DNA of 64,000 nt from an uncultured Pelagibacteraceae bacterium (GTDB taxonomy: Bacteria > Pseudomonadota > Alphaproteobacteria > Pelagibacterales > Pelagibacteraceae), in the NCBI GenBank assembly GCA_902623495.1, contig CACNTW010000004.1, positions 1 to 64,000 on the forward strand, read 5' to 3'. The first letter of the stretch is position 1. Each line of letters opens with the position of its first letter. Positions 36,543 to 46,681 of the stretch are shown in pieces. Made by a program: the position numbers and the translations under genes. Under the pieces are notes generated by a model, which was given only the letters and a program-made list of their open reading frames with translations, had not been told where the DNA came from and did no database searches.

Positions 36543-37625
36543 ATGACATTGCCAAGATTTAAAAACATAAAATTACAGAGTTACAAACCAGGAAAATCCT
36601 TATTGGCTGGTAATAAAAATATTATTAAGTTATCCGCAAATGAGTCTGCTTTAGGTGTCAGTAAAAATGTCGAAAAAATTGTTAAGTCTAAATTTGATAT
36701 ATCAAAATATCCAGATAGTAAATTTTCGGAGTTAACACAAAAAATATCAAAGAAGTATGGTTGTGATAAATCCAAGATAATTTGTGGCTCTGGTTCTGAC
36801 GAAGTAATTCAAATGCTTTGTCAATTGTTCCTTAGAGAAAATGATGAAGTTGTTGTTCCTCAGTACAGTTTCCTCATGTATAGGATATATTCCAAAATCG
36901 TTGGAGCAAATGTAAAATTAGCTAAAGAAATTAATTTTAAAGTTTCAGTTAAAGAAATTCTTAAAAAGACATCAAAAAAAACAAAAATTGTTTTTATTGC
37001 AAATCCAAATAATCCAACAGGAACTTATTTAACAAAAAACGAGCTATTAGACTTAAGGAGAAGATTAAATAAAACTATTTTATTGGTTGTTGATGATGCA
37101 TATTTTGAATATATGAAGAATAAGGATTACAAATCTGGAATTGAATTATTTAAAAACTCTAAAAATGTATTTATTTTAAGAACATTTTCAAAAATCTATG
37201 GTCTAGCTTCATTAAGGATAGGCTGGGGATACGGTGATAAATCTATAATTAAAGAATTATATAAAATTAAACCACCTTTTAACGTAAATAAATTTGCTCA
37301 AATTTGTGCTGTTGAATCACTTAAAGACAATAAATTTGTTAAAAAGTCAGTAATACATAATCTTAAATGGTGCAAAAAAATTAAAAATGAGATGTTAAAA
37401 TTTAATATTGGTACAAACAAAATATCTGGAAATTTCTTTTTATTAGATTTCAAAAAAGCAAAATTTAACGCAGACACAACTTTAAAAAAATTACAGAAAT
37501 ATGGAATTATACTAAGAGAAATGAATTCCTATGGCATAAAAAATTGTTTAAGACTTACAATTGGCAACACAAAAGAAAACCAAATATTCCTCAAAAGAAT
37601 GAATACTATTTTTAAAAATGTTTAA
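36543..37625 (+). CDS. hisC: Histidinol-phosphate aminotransferase
   Basis: ANPNNPTGTYLTKNEL, RTFSKIYGLASLRIGWGYG, GSGSDEVIQML. Confidence 0.9.
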   Translation: MTLPRFKNIKLQSYKPGKSLLAGNKNIIKLSANESALGVSKNVEKIVKSKFDISKYPDSKFSELTQKISKKYGCDKSKIICGSGSDEVIQMLCQLFLRENDEVVVPQYSFLMYRIYSKIVGANVKLAKEINFKVSVKEILKKTSKKTKIVFIANPNNPTGTYLTKNELLDLRRRLNKTILLVVDDAYFEYMKNKDYKSGIELFKNSKNVFILRTFSKIYGLASLRIGWGYGDKSIIKELYKIKPPFNVNKFAQICAVESLKDNKFVKKSVIHNLKWCKKIKNEMLKFNIGTNKISGNFFLLDFKKAKFNADTTLKKLQKYGIILREMNSYGIKNCLRLTIGNTKENQIFLKRMNTIFKNV

Positions 37626-38511
37626 TAATATTCTTATTATTGGTTGTGGATTGATAGGCTCATCAATATTAAAGGCTTCAATACAAAAAAAAATTTCTAA
37701 AAATTTTTTTGTATTTGAAAAATCTAAAAAAAATAAATCTATTATTAAAAAATTTAACAAAAAAATTAAATTTTTAACAAGGTTAGATAAAAATTTAAAT
37801 AAAATTGATCTTGTGATTTTAAGCACTCCTATGAGTGAATATCCTAAATTTTTTTTGTCATTTAATAAAAATCTCAATCATAATTCAATTATAACTGACG
37901 TTGGTTCAACAAAAAAAAATCTTATTTCTTTAAAAAAAAAAAAGTTATCAAAAAATCTTGATTGGGTGATGAGCCATCCTATCTCAGGATCCGAAGTTAG
38001 TGGGCCCGAATATGGTAATGCTAATTTGTTCAAAAACAAATGGTGCATAATAATAAAAGATAAAAATGTTCTAAAACAAAAAAAAGTAGAGAGATTTTGG
38101 AAATCTTTAGGATCTAAAATAATTATTATGAACCCTGATGAACATGATAAAATTTTTTCAGTCACTAGCCATCTACCTCACTTGATTGCTTACAATTTAA
38201 TAAAAACTGCTCAGGATTTTCAGAAAAAAAAGAATAAAAATTTGATTAAATTTAGTGCAGGTGGATTAAGAGATTTCTCAAGAATTGCTGCATCCAACGA
38301 AATAATGTGGAGAGATATATTTTTTGAGAATAAAACTAATATGATTGAAGCAATAAATCTTTTTTTGAAAAATTTAAAAGATTTTAAGAAGAATATAAGC
38401 AAGAAAGAAAATTCGAAGATAATAAAAAAATTAATCAATTCGAAAGTCGTAAGAAAACAAATAATTTCTCAAAAACAAGACATTTCTAAACCTGATTTTG
38501 GTCGAGAATAA
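37618..38511 (+). CDS. tyrA: Prephenate/arogenate dehydrogenase
   Basis: ILIIGCGLIGSSILKAS, ITDVGSTK, SHPISGSEVSGPEYG, VTSHLPHLIAY. Confidence 0.9.
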   Translation: MFNNILIIGCGLIGSSILKASIQKKISKNFFVFEKSKKNKSIIKKFNKKIKFLTRLDKNLNKIDLVILSTPMSEYPKFFLSFNKNLNHNSIITDVGSTKKNLISLKKKKLSKNLDWVMSHPISGSEVSGPEYGNANLFKNKWCIIIKDKNVLKQKKVERFWKSLGSKIIIMNPDEHDKIFSVTSHLPHLIAYNLIKTAQDFQKKKNKNLIKFSAGGLRDFSRIAASNEIMWRDIFFENKTNMIEAINLFLKNLKDFKKNISKKENSKIIKKLINSKVVRKQIISQKQDISKPDFGRE

Positions 38512-38534
38512 CTCAGACCCTTGTTATTTTTTTT
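38507..38534 (+). terminator. Intrinsic terminator for hisC-tyrA lying inside the 3' end of the convergent NlpC/P60 gene
   Basis: AATAAC-tcagaccctt-GTTATT followed by T-tract TTTTTTTT (38527-38534); overlaps the tyrA TAA. Confidence 0.6.
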
Positions 38535-39259
38535 ACGTCTAATTTTGCAGTTTGTTTAATTAGTTTTATAGTTTTTTTTATTGGCATTATAATCACTCTT
38601 TTTTTTGGACCATAAGCATGAATAAGTTCATTTGTATTGATGCATATAGCAACATGTCCTTTCCAAAAAATAATATCACCTTTTTTAAATTTTTTTTTGG
38701 ATTCTACACCTTTTTTTAATTTAACTTGATCAATCGTATCTCTTGGAAAAAAATTATTATTAAATTTATAAAATATCTGCAATAGGGCTGAACAATCAAT
38801 TCCTTCGAATGTTTTTCCACCCCATTTATATTTACAATTTAGAAATTTTTTAAATATCTTTACAAAATCAGAATTTTTTTTTTGGATTGGAAATATGTCT
38901 TTTGATCTTAGCCATTTATCTTTTTTATACATAATGAAATTTTGATCCCTTTTTAAAATTTGAATCTTGCTCATAAATGGTAAAAACTTTTTCGATTTCT
39001 CTTTTTTATTACCTAAATAAATTCTAGCTTTTAAAATTCCAACTTTGTGAGTTGGATTGAATTTTTTGTAGCTATCAATTTTTTTTATAAAGCCTGAATA
39101 TTTGTCATATGAAGTCTTTATTTTAAAATAATTATTTTTTTTACTAATTATTTTAAAACTCTCACCGTAGATAAGTTGAGAGCTAATATTAGAGTTCTTC
39201 CTTGGTTCCTCTAATATATCGACAATAGGCTCTTTTAAAAAAAAACTATTTTGCACCAA
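38513..39259 (-). CDS. SH3/NlpC-P60 family peptidoglycan hydrolase
   Basis: CKYKWGGKTFEGIDCSALLQIFYKF (catalytic Cys), GHVAICIN; N-terminal SH3-like region. Confidence 0.85.
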   Translation of the reverse strand: MVQNSFFLKEPIVDILEEPRKNSNISSQLIYGESFKIISKKNNYFKIKTSYDKYSGFIKKIDSYKKFNPTHKVGILKARIYLGNKKEKSKKFLPFMSKIQILKRDQNFIMYKKDKWLRSKDIFPIQKKNSDFVKIFKKFLNCKYKWGGKTFEGIDCSALLQIFYKFNNNFFPRDTIDQVKLKKGVESKKKFKKGDIIFWKGHVAICINTNELIHAYGPKKRVIIMPIKKTIKLIKQTAKLDVKKITRV

Positions 39260-40619
39260 TTTTAATTTTATTCCTTATAAACCATAAACAAATTAAAGAT
39301 GGGATAACCATTAAAGTGGTAATTATAAAAAAGGTTCCCCAGTCTCCATTTAGCCAATCAACTAAAGCACCCGATGAAGAAGCAAGTGTCGTTCTTCCTG
39401 CAGTTCCAATCGAAGCTAAAAGTGCATACTGAGTAGCGGTATACGTCCTATCAACTAAAAGAGAGATAAAGGCCACGAAAGCAACAGTTGCGAATGCTGC
39501 AGATATATCATCAGCGATAACCGCTAAAGCAAACAACCATTCAGATTTTCCTGACCACGCGAGAGCAGCAAATAATAAATTTGTTGCTGCCATAAATCCA
39601 CCGGCAACAAACATTGTTTTTATTGTGCCAGCTCTCATAGCAAATATTCCACCTAATAATGTAAATACAACTGTAGTTATCCAGCCTAGAGTTTTAGAGT
39701 ATATCGCTATTTCGCCTTTTGAAAATCCAACCTCTTTATAAAAAACTATGGACATTCTTCCAAGAAAGGCTTCTCCAATTTTAAAAAGAAAAACAAAGCC
39801 CAGGATTCCAACTGCAATTGAGAAACCATTTTTTTTGAAGAAACTAATTATTGGACCTCCTATTGTACCAGTAATATAAGCAATAAATTTTGTTATTACA
39901 TTATTTGATCCAAGTTTTGATTGTATTATTTCGTCTGTTTCTTTTTGTTTGTTTTGCCTATCTGTTGTTACAGGCTCGTGTATGAACATTAAACCTATAT
40001 TCATCAGGATTACGACAACACCAAGAACTAAAAAAGTAGTTTGCCAGTAATCTTCAATTCCAATGTTTTGAAAAAATTCGGCAGTAAACAATGCTATAAC
40101 ACCACCTAACTTATATCCGGTCCACCAACCAACTACAGCCATAGCAGCACCTGCTGCCATAGATTTTCCTTCATCAGCATTGATTTGTTCAATTCTCAAC
40201 GCATCAACTGTAATATCTTGTGTAGCCGAAGCAATTGCTATAACTAATCCAACACTAATTAGTAACGCCAAATTTTCTGTAGGGTTAATAAAACTCCAAA
40301 CAATTAAACTAAATAAAATTATAATTTGCATAAGGACAATCCAGCCTCGTCGATGCCCTAATCTTTTTGTTAAAAATGGAATTTGTATTCTATCAATTAT
40401 TGGTGCCCACAAATAATTAAAGGCGTACACTCCAAAAATTAAACCTGCCCATCCAATAGTCGATCTACTTAAACCTTCTTCTTTTAGCCAAAGGCTTAAA
40501 CTGCTGGCAATTAAAACCCAAGGAAATCCACTAATTGCACCAAGAAGTAATATTCTTAGCATTCGAATATCCTTGTAAACTAAAATAGATTCTGACCAGG
40601 TTTGTTTTTTTTCAAACAT
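39246..40619 (-). CDS. ampG: MFS transporter, AmpG-like muropeptide permease
   Basis: LLGAISGFPWVLIASSLSLWLKEEGLSRSTIGW, RLGHRRGWIVLMQ, ASATQDITVDALR; start trimmed to internal Met at 40619. Confidence 0.85.
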   Translation of the reverse strand: MFEKKQTWSESILVYKDIRMLRILLLGAISGFPWVLIASSLSLWLKEEGLSRSTIGWAGLIFGVYAFNYLWAPIIDRIQIPFLTKRLGHRRGWIVLMQIIILFSLIVWSFINPTENLALLISVGLVIAIASATQDITVDALRIEQINADEGKSMAAGAAMAVVGWWTGYKLGGVIALFTAEFFQNIGIEDYWQTTFLVLGVVVILMNIGLMFIHEPVTTDRQNKQKETDEIIQSKLGSNNVITKFIAYITGTIGGPIISFFKKNGFSIAVGILGFVFLFKIGEAFLGRMSIVFYKEVGFSKGEIAIYSKTLGWITTVVFTLLGGIFAMRAGTIKTMFVAGGFMAATNLLFAALAWSGKSEWLFALAVIADDISAAFATVAFVAFISLLVDRTYTATQYALLASIGTAGRTTLASSSGALVDWLNGDWGTFFIITTLMVIPSLICLWFIRNKIKIGAK

Positions 40620-42067
40620 TAATATTTTCTCCAAAAAGATGGAATAAATAATACTAGAATTGCAAATAATTCCAACCTTCCAAGTATCATTGCAGCACTG
40701 AGGACCCATTTAGAAAAATCAGACAGGCTTGAAAAACTTCCATTTGGACCAATAATATCACCTAAACCTGGACCAACATTTGAAATTGACGTGGCGGCTG
40801 CTGAAATTGCTGTAATAAAATTTAATCCATCAAGCGACAAAAGCGCAGTCACAACAAAAAATATTAATATATAAAGGAATATAAAAGAAATAATTGAGTC
40901 CATAAATTTTTCATCCACATTATTATTTTGATATTTAATTTTGAAAATTCCTCGAGGATAAATTATTTTTTTCAGCTGGTTTGATATAAATTGATACAAA
41001 ATTTGAACTCTAAAAATCTTTATTCCACAAGTTGTAGAGCCCGCACACCCTCCAATGAACATTAAAATTATAAAATATACTAATGGAAATTGACCCCAAT
41101 TACTAAAATTTTCTGTAGCATATCCTGTTCCAGTTAAAATAGAAATTATATTAAAGCTAACAGATAAAAAACTTATCTCAGTTAAGCTTTTATTTATAAC
41201 AGATAAATAAAAAAACATTAAAAGAATTGAAATAATAACCAAAATTATAAAAGTTTTTATTTGTGTGTCTTTGAAAAATATTTTCTTATCTCCAGCTAAG
41301 TATTTGATGTAACTAATAAAAGGTATACTTCCAAGAATAATAAATATTATTGCATTAATTTCTATTAAAGAGCTGTTAAAATAACCTATAGATTCGTTAT
41401 AATTTGCAAAGCCTCCAGTTGCTATTGTTGTCATAGCATGCACGATGCTATCAAAAAAACTCATCCCAAATATAAAATAAAAAAATGCACAAGTTAGAGT
41501 TAATAAGGAATATATAAACAATAATCTCAAAGAAACTTCTTTAGTTTTAGGAAAAATTTTTTCAGAAGTATCATTAGATGAAATATTAAAAAGTTGCATA
41601 CCCCCTATATTCATTAAAGGCATTAAAGTGATTGCCATTACGATAATTCCAATACCACCAAACCACTGCAACATTCCTCTCCAAAGTAATATCGCTTTAG
41701 ATGTTTCATTTAAATTCGTGATAATTGTAGATCCTGTTGTTGTAATACCAGACATGCTCTCAAAAAACGCATCTGTAAAACTCAAATCAGTACTAGAAAA
41801 AATTAAAGGCAAAGAACCAAATATAGCAATACTTAACCATGAAAGTGCTGTGAGCAAAAAAGCTTGAGGCAAACTTATCTTTTTATCATGATCATAATTA
41901 GAAATGAAAAATAAAAATCCAAAAACAATAGTAACAATCATTGATCCGATAAATCCTGCATCAATTTGATCAAATATTAATTGAACCAAAATAGGTACAA
42001 TCATTGAAAGACCTAAAATAATTTGCAAAACCCCTAATGTAAAAAAGACAGTTTTATAATTGGACAT
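40619..42067 (-). CDS. trkH: TrkH family potassium uptake protein
   Basis: FFESMSGITTTGSTII, ATGGFANYN, GGCAGSTTCGIKIFR pore motifs. Confidence 0.92.
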   Translation of the reverse strand: MSNYKTVFFTLGVLQIILGLSMIVPILVQLIFDQIDAGFIGSMIVTIVFGFLFFISNYDHDKKISLPQAFLLTALSWLSIAIFGSLPLIFSSTDLSFTDAFFESMSGITTTGSTIITNLNETSKAILLWRGMLQWFGGIGIIVMAITLMPLMNIGGMQLFNISSNDTSEKIFPKTKEVSLRLLFIYSLLTLTCAFFYFIFGMSFFDSIVHAMTTIATGGFANYNESIGYFNSSLIEINAIIFIILGSIPFISYIKYLAGDKKIFFKDTQIKTFIILVIISILLMFFYLSVINKSLTEISFLSVSFNIISILTGTGYATENFSNWGQFPLVYFIILMFIGGCAGSTTCGIKIFRVQILYQFISNQLKKIIYPRGIFKIKYQNNNVDEKFMDSIISFIFLYILIFFVVTALLSLDGLNFITAISAAATSISNVGPGLGDIIGPNGSFSSLSDFSKWVLSAAMILGRLELFAILVLFIPSFWRKY

Positions 42068-42153
42068 TTTGAATGGACATTATTTTATGGTAAATAAATT
42101 TCAACTCTATATGAATTATTAAAAAGGCTGATATTAAGGATATTTAAGTAGTT

Positions 42154-43722
42154 GTGATAGACAAAACAAATTTTGACAAAACAAACGCCTGGCCATTTGT
42201 TGAGGCTAAAAAGCTATTAAGAGAGAGAAAATCGAACATAGAAAAAAAAAATAAAATAGTTTTACAAACTGGTTATGGCCCTAGTGGTCTACCTCATATA
42301 GGTACATTTGGAGAAGTTGCAAGGACAACAATGATTGTCAACGCCCTTAATCATTTAACAGATGTTCCAAAGGAAATTATTACATTTTCTGATGATATGG
42401 ATGGTCTTAGAAAAGTACCTGAAAATGTTCCAAATCAAGAAAAGCTCAAAAATAATCTTCACAGACCTTTAACGGATGTCCCTGATCCATTTGAAAAGTT
42501 TAGTAGTTTTGGAGAACATAATAATAATATGTTGAAACAATTTCTTGATAATTTTAAATTTCAATATTCATTTAAAAGTTCTACAGAACTCTACAAGTCT
42601 GGTTATTTTAATGACACCCTAAAATTAGTTCTAGAAAATTATGTAAAAATTATGGAAATAATTCTTCCAACTTTAGGTAAAGAAAGACAGAAGACTTATT
42701 CGCCCTTTTTACCAATATGCCCAGAGACTGGAAAAGTTCTTGAAATACCTGTTTTAGAAATTGACTCTAAATCTTCTAAAATCATATTTGACAATAATGG
42801 GTCAAAATTGGAAAAAAGTATTTTAGACGGGAACTGCAAATTGCAATGGAAAGTTGATTGGGCAATGAGATGGTACGCTTTAGATGTTGATTTTGAAATG
42901 TATGGAAAGGATTTAATTGAGAGTGCAATTCTTTCAACTAAGATTATTAAAACATTAGGTAAATCTAACCCATCTGGTTTTGCTTATGAACTTTTTTTGG
43001 ACGAAAAAGGTGAAAAAATATCTAAATCAAAAGGTAATGGAGTAACTATAGATGAATGGCTGAATTATGCATCTCCTCAAAGTCTATCTCTTTACATGTA
43101 TCAAAATCCAAAAAGAGCAAAAAAATTGTACAGAGAAGTTGTTCCAAAAGCTGTTGATGAATACTTAGATTTTATAGAAAAAGGAAAAACTCAAAATGAT
43201 TTACAGAAGTTAATGAATCCAGTTTGGCATGTACATAATGGATCAATGCCAGAGGAAAATACAATTATGACTTTTTCAATGCTTTTAAATTTAGTTGAAA
43301 CAAGTAATGCGGACAGCAAACAATTACTTTGGAAATTTGTAAAAAAATACAAGACAGAAATTAATGAAAATGATCATCCAATTTTTGATAATTTAATTGA
43401 ATATGCAATAAAATATTTCAATGATGTTATAAAAACAAAAAAAATTTACAAAACCCCAAATGAAAAAGAGAAAGTTGCACTGAAAGCATTAATTAAGTCT
43501 TTAGATAATTGTAATGATAAAATGGCTCCTGAAGATATTCAGACAAATATTTTTACCGTAGGAAAAGAAAATGGTTATAAAGAAAATTTAAGAGAATGGT
43601 TTAAGCTTATCTATGAGGTTGTATTTGGTGACGAAAATGGACCTAGAATGGGCTTCTTCATTAGTTTTTTTGGAGTAAATGAAACCAAAGAATTGATAAG
43701 AAAAAAGGTTGAAAATGTTTAA
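42154..43722 (+). CDS. lysS: Class I lysyl-tRNA synthetase (GTG start)
   Basis: TGYGPSGLPHIGTFGEVARTTM (HIGH-like), KISKSKGNGVTIDEWL (KMSKS-like). Confidence 0.93.
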   Translation: MIDKTNFDKTNAWPFVEAKKLLRERKSNIEKKNKIVLQTGYGPSGLPHIGTFGEVARTTMIVNALNHLTDVPKEIITFSDDMDGLRKVPENVPNQEKLKNNLHRPLTDVPDPFEKFSSFGEHNNNMLKQFLDNFKFQYSFKSSTELYKSGYFNDTLKLVLENYVKIMEIILPTLGKERQKTYSPFLPICPETGKVLEIPVLEIDSKSSKIIFDNNGSKLEKSILDGNCKLQWKVDWAMRWYALDVDFEMYGKDLIESAILSTKIIKTLGKSNPSGFAYELFLDEKGEKISKSKGNGVTIDEWLNYASPQSLSLYMYQNPKRAKKLYREVVPKAVDEYLDFIEKGKTQNDLQKLMNPVWHVHNGSMPEENTIMTFSMLLNLVETSNADSKQLLWKFVKKYKTEINENDHPIFDNLIEYAIKYFNDVIKTKKIYKTPNEKEKVALKALIKSLDNCNDKMAPEDIQTNIFTVGKENGYKENLREWFKLIYEVVFGDENGPRMGFFISFFGVNETKELIRKKVENV

Positions 43723-44755
43723 TCTTATAAGACCTTTTATATTTAAATTTAGCCCTGAAGTTGCACACTCACTAGCAATAAAGGCTTTAAAGCTAAATCA
43801 GATACCAGCTATAGATAAAACAACCAGAGTTACTATCCAAACTAAATTTTTAAACAAAACCTTAAATTCTCCTCTAGGTGTTGCTGCTGGATTTGATAAA
43901 AATGCAGAAGTTTACAATCCTCTATACAAACTAGGATTTGGTTTTGTTGAGGTAGGTACAATTACACCTAAACCACAAATAGGAAATCCGAAGCCAAGAG
44001 TGTTCAGATTGGAAGAAGATGAGGCTTTAATTAATAGACTTGGATTTAACAATATTGGATCAGAAGAAAGTAAAAAAAATATTGAAAATAATTCACCTAA
44101 TGGATTACTTGGTATTAATATAGGACCTAATAAAGATACCGAAAACAGAGTTGAAGATTATTTAATTTGTTTCAGAAAATTTCATAATTTAGCAGACTAT
44201 ATTACAATTAATATCTCTTCTCCTAACACAGAAAATTTAAGAAACTTTCACAAAAATGAAGAGTTAGATAATCTTTTAAAATGCATAAATGAAGAAAAGA
44301 AAAATTTAAATTCAAATGTGCCAATAGCAGTCAAAGTATCTCCTGATATTGATGAAAAAAGTATTGATGAAATCTCAGAAATTTTTTTAAAATATAATGT
44401 TCAAATAGTTATAGTTTCAAATACGACAGATAAAAATAGAGAAAATATATCTAATATAAATAAATTAGAGAAAGGCGGTTTATCTGGAAAACCACTTGAA
44501 AATATCTCTAACGAATTAATTAATAAATTTTTTAAATTAGTTGGAAAAAAAATCTTAATAATTGGAGTTGGAGGCGTTGACTCTGCCGATGGTGTTTTTA
44601 ATAAAATTGTAAGCGGTGCAACTCTTGTGCAATTGTATACAGGTATGGTTTATAAAGGGCCAACTATTGCTTCAAAGATTAATAAAGATCTCGACGAAAT
44701 TGTAAAAAGAGAAGGTTTTAAAAATATTTCTGAAGCTATCGGAACAAAAAATTAA
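43709..44755 (+). CDS. pyrD: Dihydroorotate dehydrogenase (quinone)
   Basis: LGVAAGFDKNAEVYNPLYKLGFGFVEVGTITPKPQIGNPKPRVFRL, INISSPNTENLR. Confidence 0.96.
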   Translation: MKMFNLIRPFIFKFSPEVAHSLAIKALKLNQIPAIDKTTRVTIQTKFLNKTLNSPLGVAAGFDKNAEVYNPLYKLGFGFVEVGTITPKPQIGNPKPRVFRLEEDEALINRLGFNNIGSEESKKNIENNSPNGLLGINIGPNKDTENRVEDYLICFRKFHNLADYITINISSPNTENLRNFHKNEELDNLLKCINEEKKNLNSNVPIAVKVSPDIDEKSIDEISEIFLKYNVQIVIVSNTTDKNRENISNINKLEKGGLSGKPLENISNELINKFFKLVGKKILIIGVGGVDSADGVFNKIVSGATLVQLYTGMVYKGPTIASKINKDLDEIVKREGFKNISEAIGTKN

Positions 44756-44757
44756 TC

Positions 44758-44786
44758 TTGACTGGTATTCTTTAAGACCATATACA
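44758..44786 (+). promoter_or_regulatory. Putative sigma70-type promoter for rpmB
   Basis: TTGACT, 17-bp spacer, TATACA, 12 nt before the rpmB ATG. Confidence 0.6.
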
Positions 44787-44798
44787 TCTTGAAAATTT

Positions 44799-45080
44799 AT
44801 GTCTAAAAAATGCGAACTTACCGGTAAAATCCCTCTAAAAGGCCATAATGTTAGTCACGCTAACAATAAAACTAAGAGAAGATTTCTTCCAAATTTAAAG
44901 AAAGTAAAATTTAAAAGTGAACTTTTAAAAAAATCTCTGAGATTAACAGTTTCAAATGCAGGTGTTAGATCTGTAGATAAAAAAGGTAGCTTTGATAATT
45001 TCTTAAAATCTGCAAAATCAAGAGATTTATCGTTAAGATTAAAAAAGCTTAAAAAATCAATAATTGCAAAAACAGCATAA
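44799..45080 (+). CDS. rpmB: Ribosomal protein bL28
   Basis: [33 protein letters not shown]. Confidence 0.96.
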   Translation: MSKKCELTGKIPLKGHNVSHANNKTKRRFLPNLKKVKFKSELLKKSLRLTVSNAGVRSVDKKGSFDNFLKSAKSRDLSLRLKKLKKSIIAKTA

Positions 45081-45628
45081 TGAATAAAGTTTTCCTTACT
45101 CTCTCATTTTTAATGGGATTGGTTGTGCTAGCATCTAATTATTTAGTTCAATTTCCTATAAAATATTACCGTTTAGAGGAAATTTTAACTTACGGTGCTT
45201 TTAGTTATCCAATTGCATTTTTAATTACAGATTTAGCCAACAGATCCTTTGGAAAATTAGTAGCTAGAAAAATTGTTTATATAGGCTTCACAATTGGAAT
45301 TTTGTTTACTTTAATATTTTCAACTAATTTTACTGATCTTATTTCTATAAGAATAGCAATTGGTTCAGGAACTGCTTTTATAATTGCTCAACTTTTAGAT
45401 GTTCAGATATTTGATCAATTAAGACAAAAAAAGTGGTTTATAGCACCTTTAACATCTTCTTTGATAGGTTCAACAGTTGATACTTTTTTATTTTTCTCAA
45501 TATCATTCTATGGAACGGGAATTCCTTGGGTAACTTTATCGTTAGGAGATCTTGCGGTAAAAATATTTGTTGCTCTTGTAATGTTGATACCTTTTAGATT
45601 ATTACTCGGTACACTAAAAGCAGCATAA
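45080..45628 (+). CDS. Queuosine precursor transporter (YhhQ/VUT family)
   Basis: SYPIAFLITDLANRSFGKLVARKIVYIGF; LDVQIFDQLRQKKWFIAPLTSSLIGSTVDTFLFFSISF. Confidence 0.85.
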   Translation: MNKVFLTLSFLMGLVVLASNYLVQFPIKYYRLEEILTYGAFSYPIAFLITDLANRSFGKLVARKIVYIGFTIGILFTLIFSTNFTDLISIRIAIGSGTAFIIAQLLDVQIFDQLRQKKWFIAPLTSSLIGSTVDTFLFFSISFYGTGIPWVTLSLGDLAVKIFVALVMLIPFRLLLGTLKAA

Positions 45629-46681
45629 TTAAATTTTAGGTTCTTGTTGGGTCATGCAATGTATTGCACCAAATCCCCATATCAATTTGCTACAGTCAAC
45701 TGTTTCGATTTTTCTATTTCTAAAGTAATTTTTGAAAATTTTAATTGCAATATTGTCTTCTTTTACTTTGAATATTGGAAGAATTATTTTTTTATTACAA
45801 ATATAAAAATTCATATAACTTGCAGGAACTCTTGTATTCTCAATATAAATTGGTGAAGGCATAGGAACTTTTATAATTTTGAATTTCTTTCCTTTCTCAC
45901 ATTTACTTTCTTTCAATATATTTAAATTCTTATTTAAGTTTTTGTAATTTATATCTTTCTTATTATTTTCAACCGCAGTCATAATCGCATTTCTTGAAAC
46001 AAATCTTGTTATGTCATCTACATGTCCATGTGTATCATCGCCTGCAATTCCTTTTTTAAGCCATATAAAGTTTTTTATATTTAAGTATTTATTAAACATT
46101 TTTTCGTAGTCTTTTTTTTTAAAATTTTTATTTCTTTCTTGAACTTTGCTTAACAAACATTCTTCAGTTAATAGAATTGTACCTGAGCCATTTACATCAA
46201 ACGCCCCTCCTTCCATGATTATTTTTCTAATTCTGCCTTTTTTTTTGATTATTGGATCAATCTTTTTAAAATTGGCAATTTTACTAATACTATTATTGAT
46301 TTTATTGTCATTTTTATAATTATTATATTTTGACCATCCGTTAAAAGCAAAATTTAGTATTACTTTTTTCTTTTCAACTTTATTTGTTATAAATATGGGT
46401 CCAGAATCTCTTAACCATATTCTATCAGTTTTAATATAGTGGAAGTTGATATTTTTAATTTTATTAAGTTTTATTAATTTTTTTATATTTTTTATATTTT
46501 TGCTAACGATTAAGTTAACTTTCTGATTTTTTGAAATTTTTTTTATAATCTTTAAAATTACTTCAGGAATAAATTGATATAATCCAGGCCAATCATTTTT
46601 ATTATAAGGCCAAGCAATCCAAACTGAATTTTGAGGCTCCCATTCAGCCGGCATTCTAAATCCATTAAAGTTTTCATTCAT
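45629..46681 (-). CDS. aguA: Agmatine deiminase
   Basis: MPAEWEPQNSVWIAWP, RIWLRDSGPIFI, MEGGAFDVNGSGT, catalytic Cys GAIHCMTQQ. Confidence 0.93.
   Translation of the reverse strand: MNENFNGFRMPAEWEPQNSVWIAWPYNKNDWPGLYQFIPEVILKIIKKISKNQKVNLIVSKNIKNIKKLIKLNKIKNINFHYIKTDRIWLRDSGPIFITNKVEKKKVILNFAFNGWSKYNNYKNDNKINNSISKIANFKKIDPIIKKKGRIRKIIMEGGAFDVNGSGTILLTEECLLSKVQERNKNFKKKDYEKMFNKYLNIKNFIWLKKGIAGDDTHGHVDDITRFVSRNAIMTAVENNKKDINYKNLNKNLNILKESKCEKGKKFKIIKVPMPSPIYIENTRVPASYMNFYICNKKIILPIFKVKEDNIAIKIFKNYFRNRKIETVDCSKLIWGFGAIHCMTQQEPKI

Noticed and set aside
37618-38511. Very Lys/Asn/Ile-rich TyrA suggesting foreign origin
   Set aside because: Conserved TyrA motifs are intact and the composition is explained by genome-wide AT mutation pressure; no mobility genes nearby.
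40620-40709. 30-aa N-terminal extension of the AmpG-like ORF
   Set aside because: Overlaps the trkH 3' end in another frame; internal Met at 40619 gives a normal MFS N-terminus.
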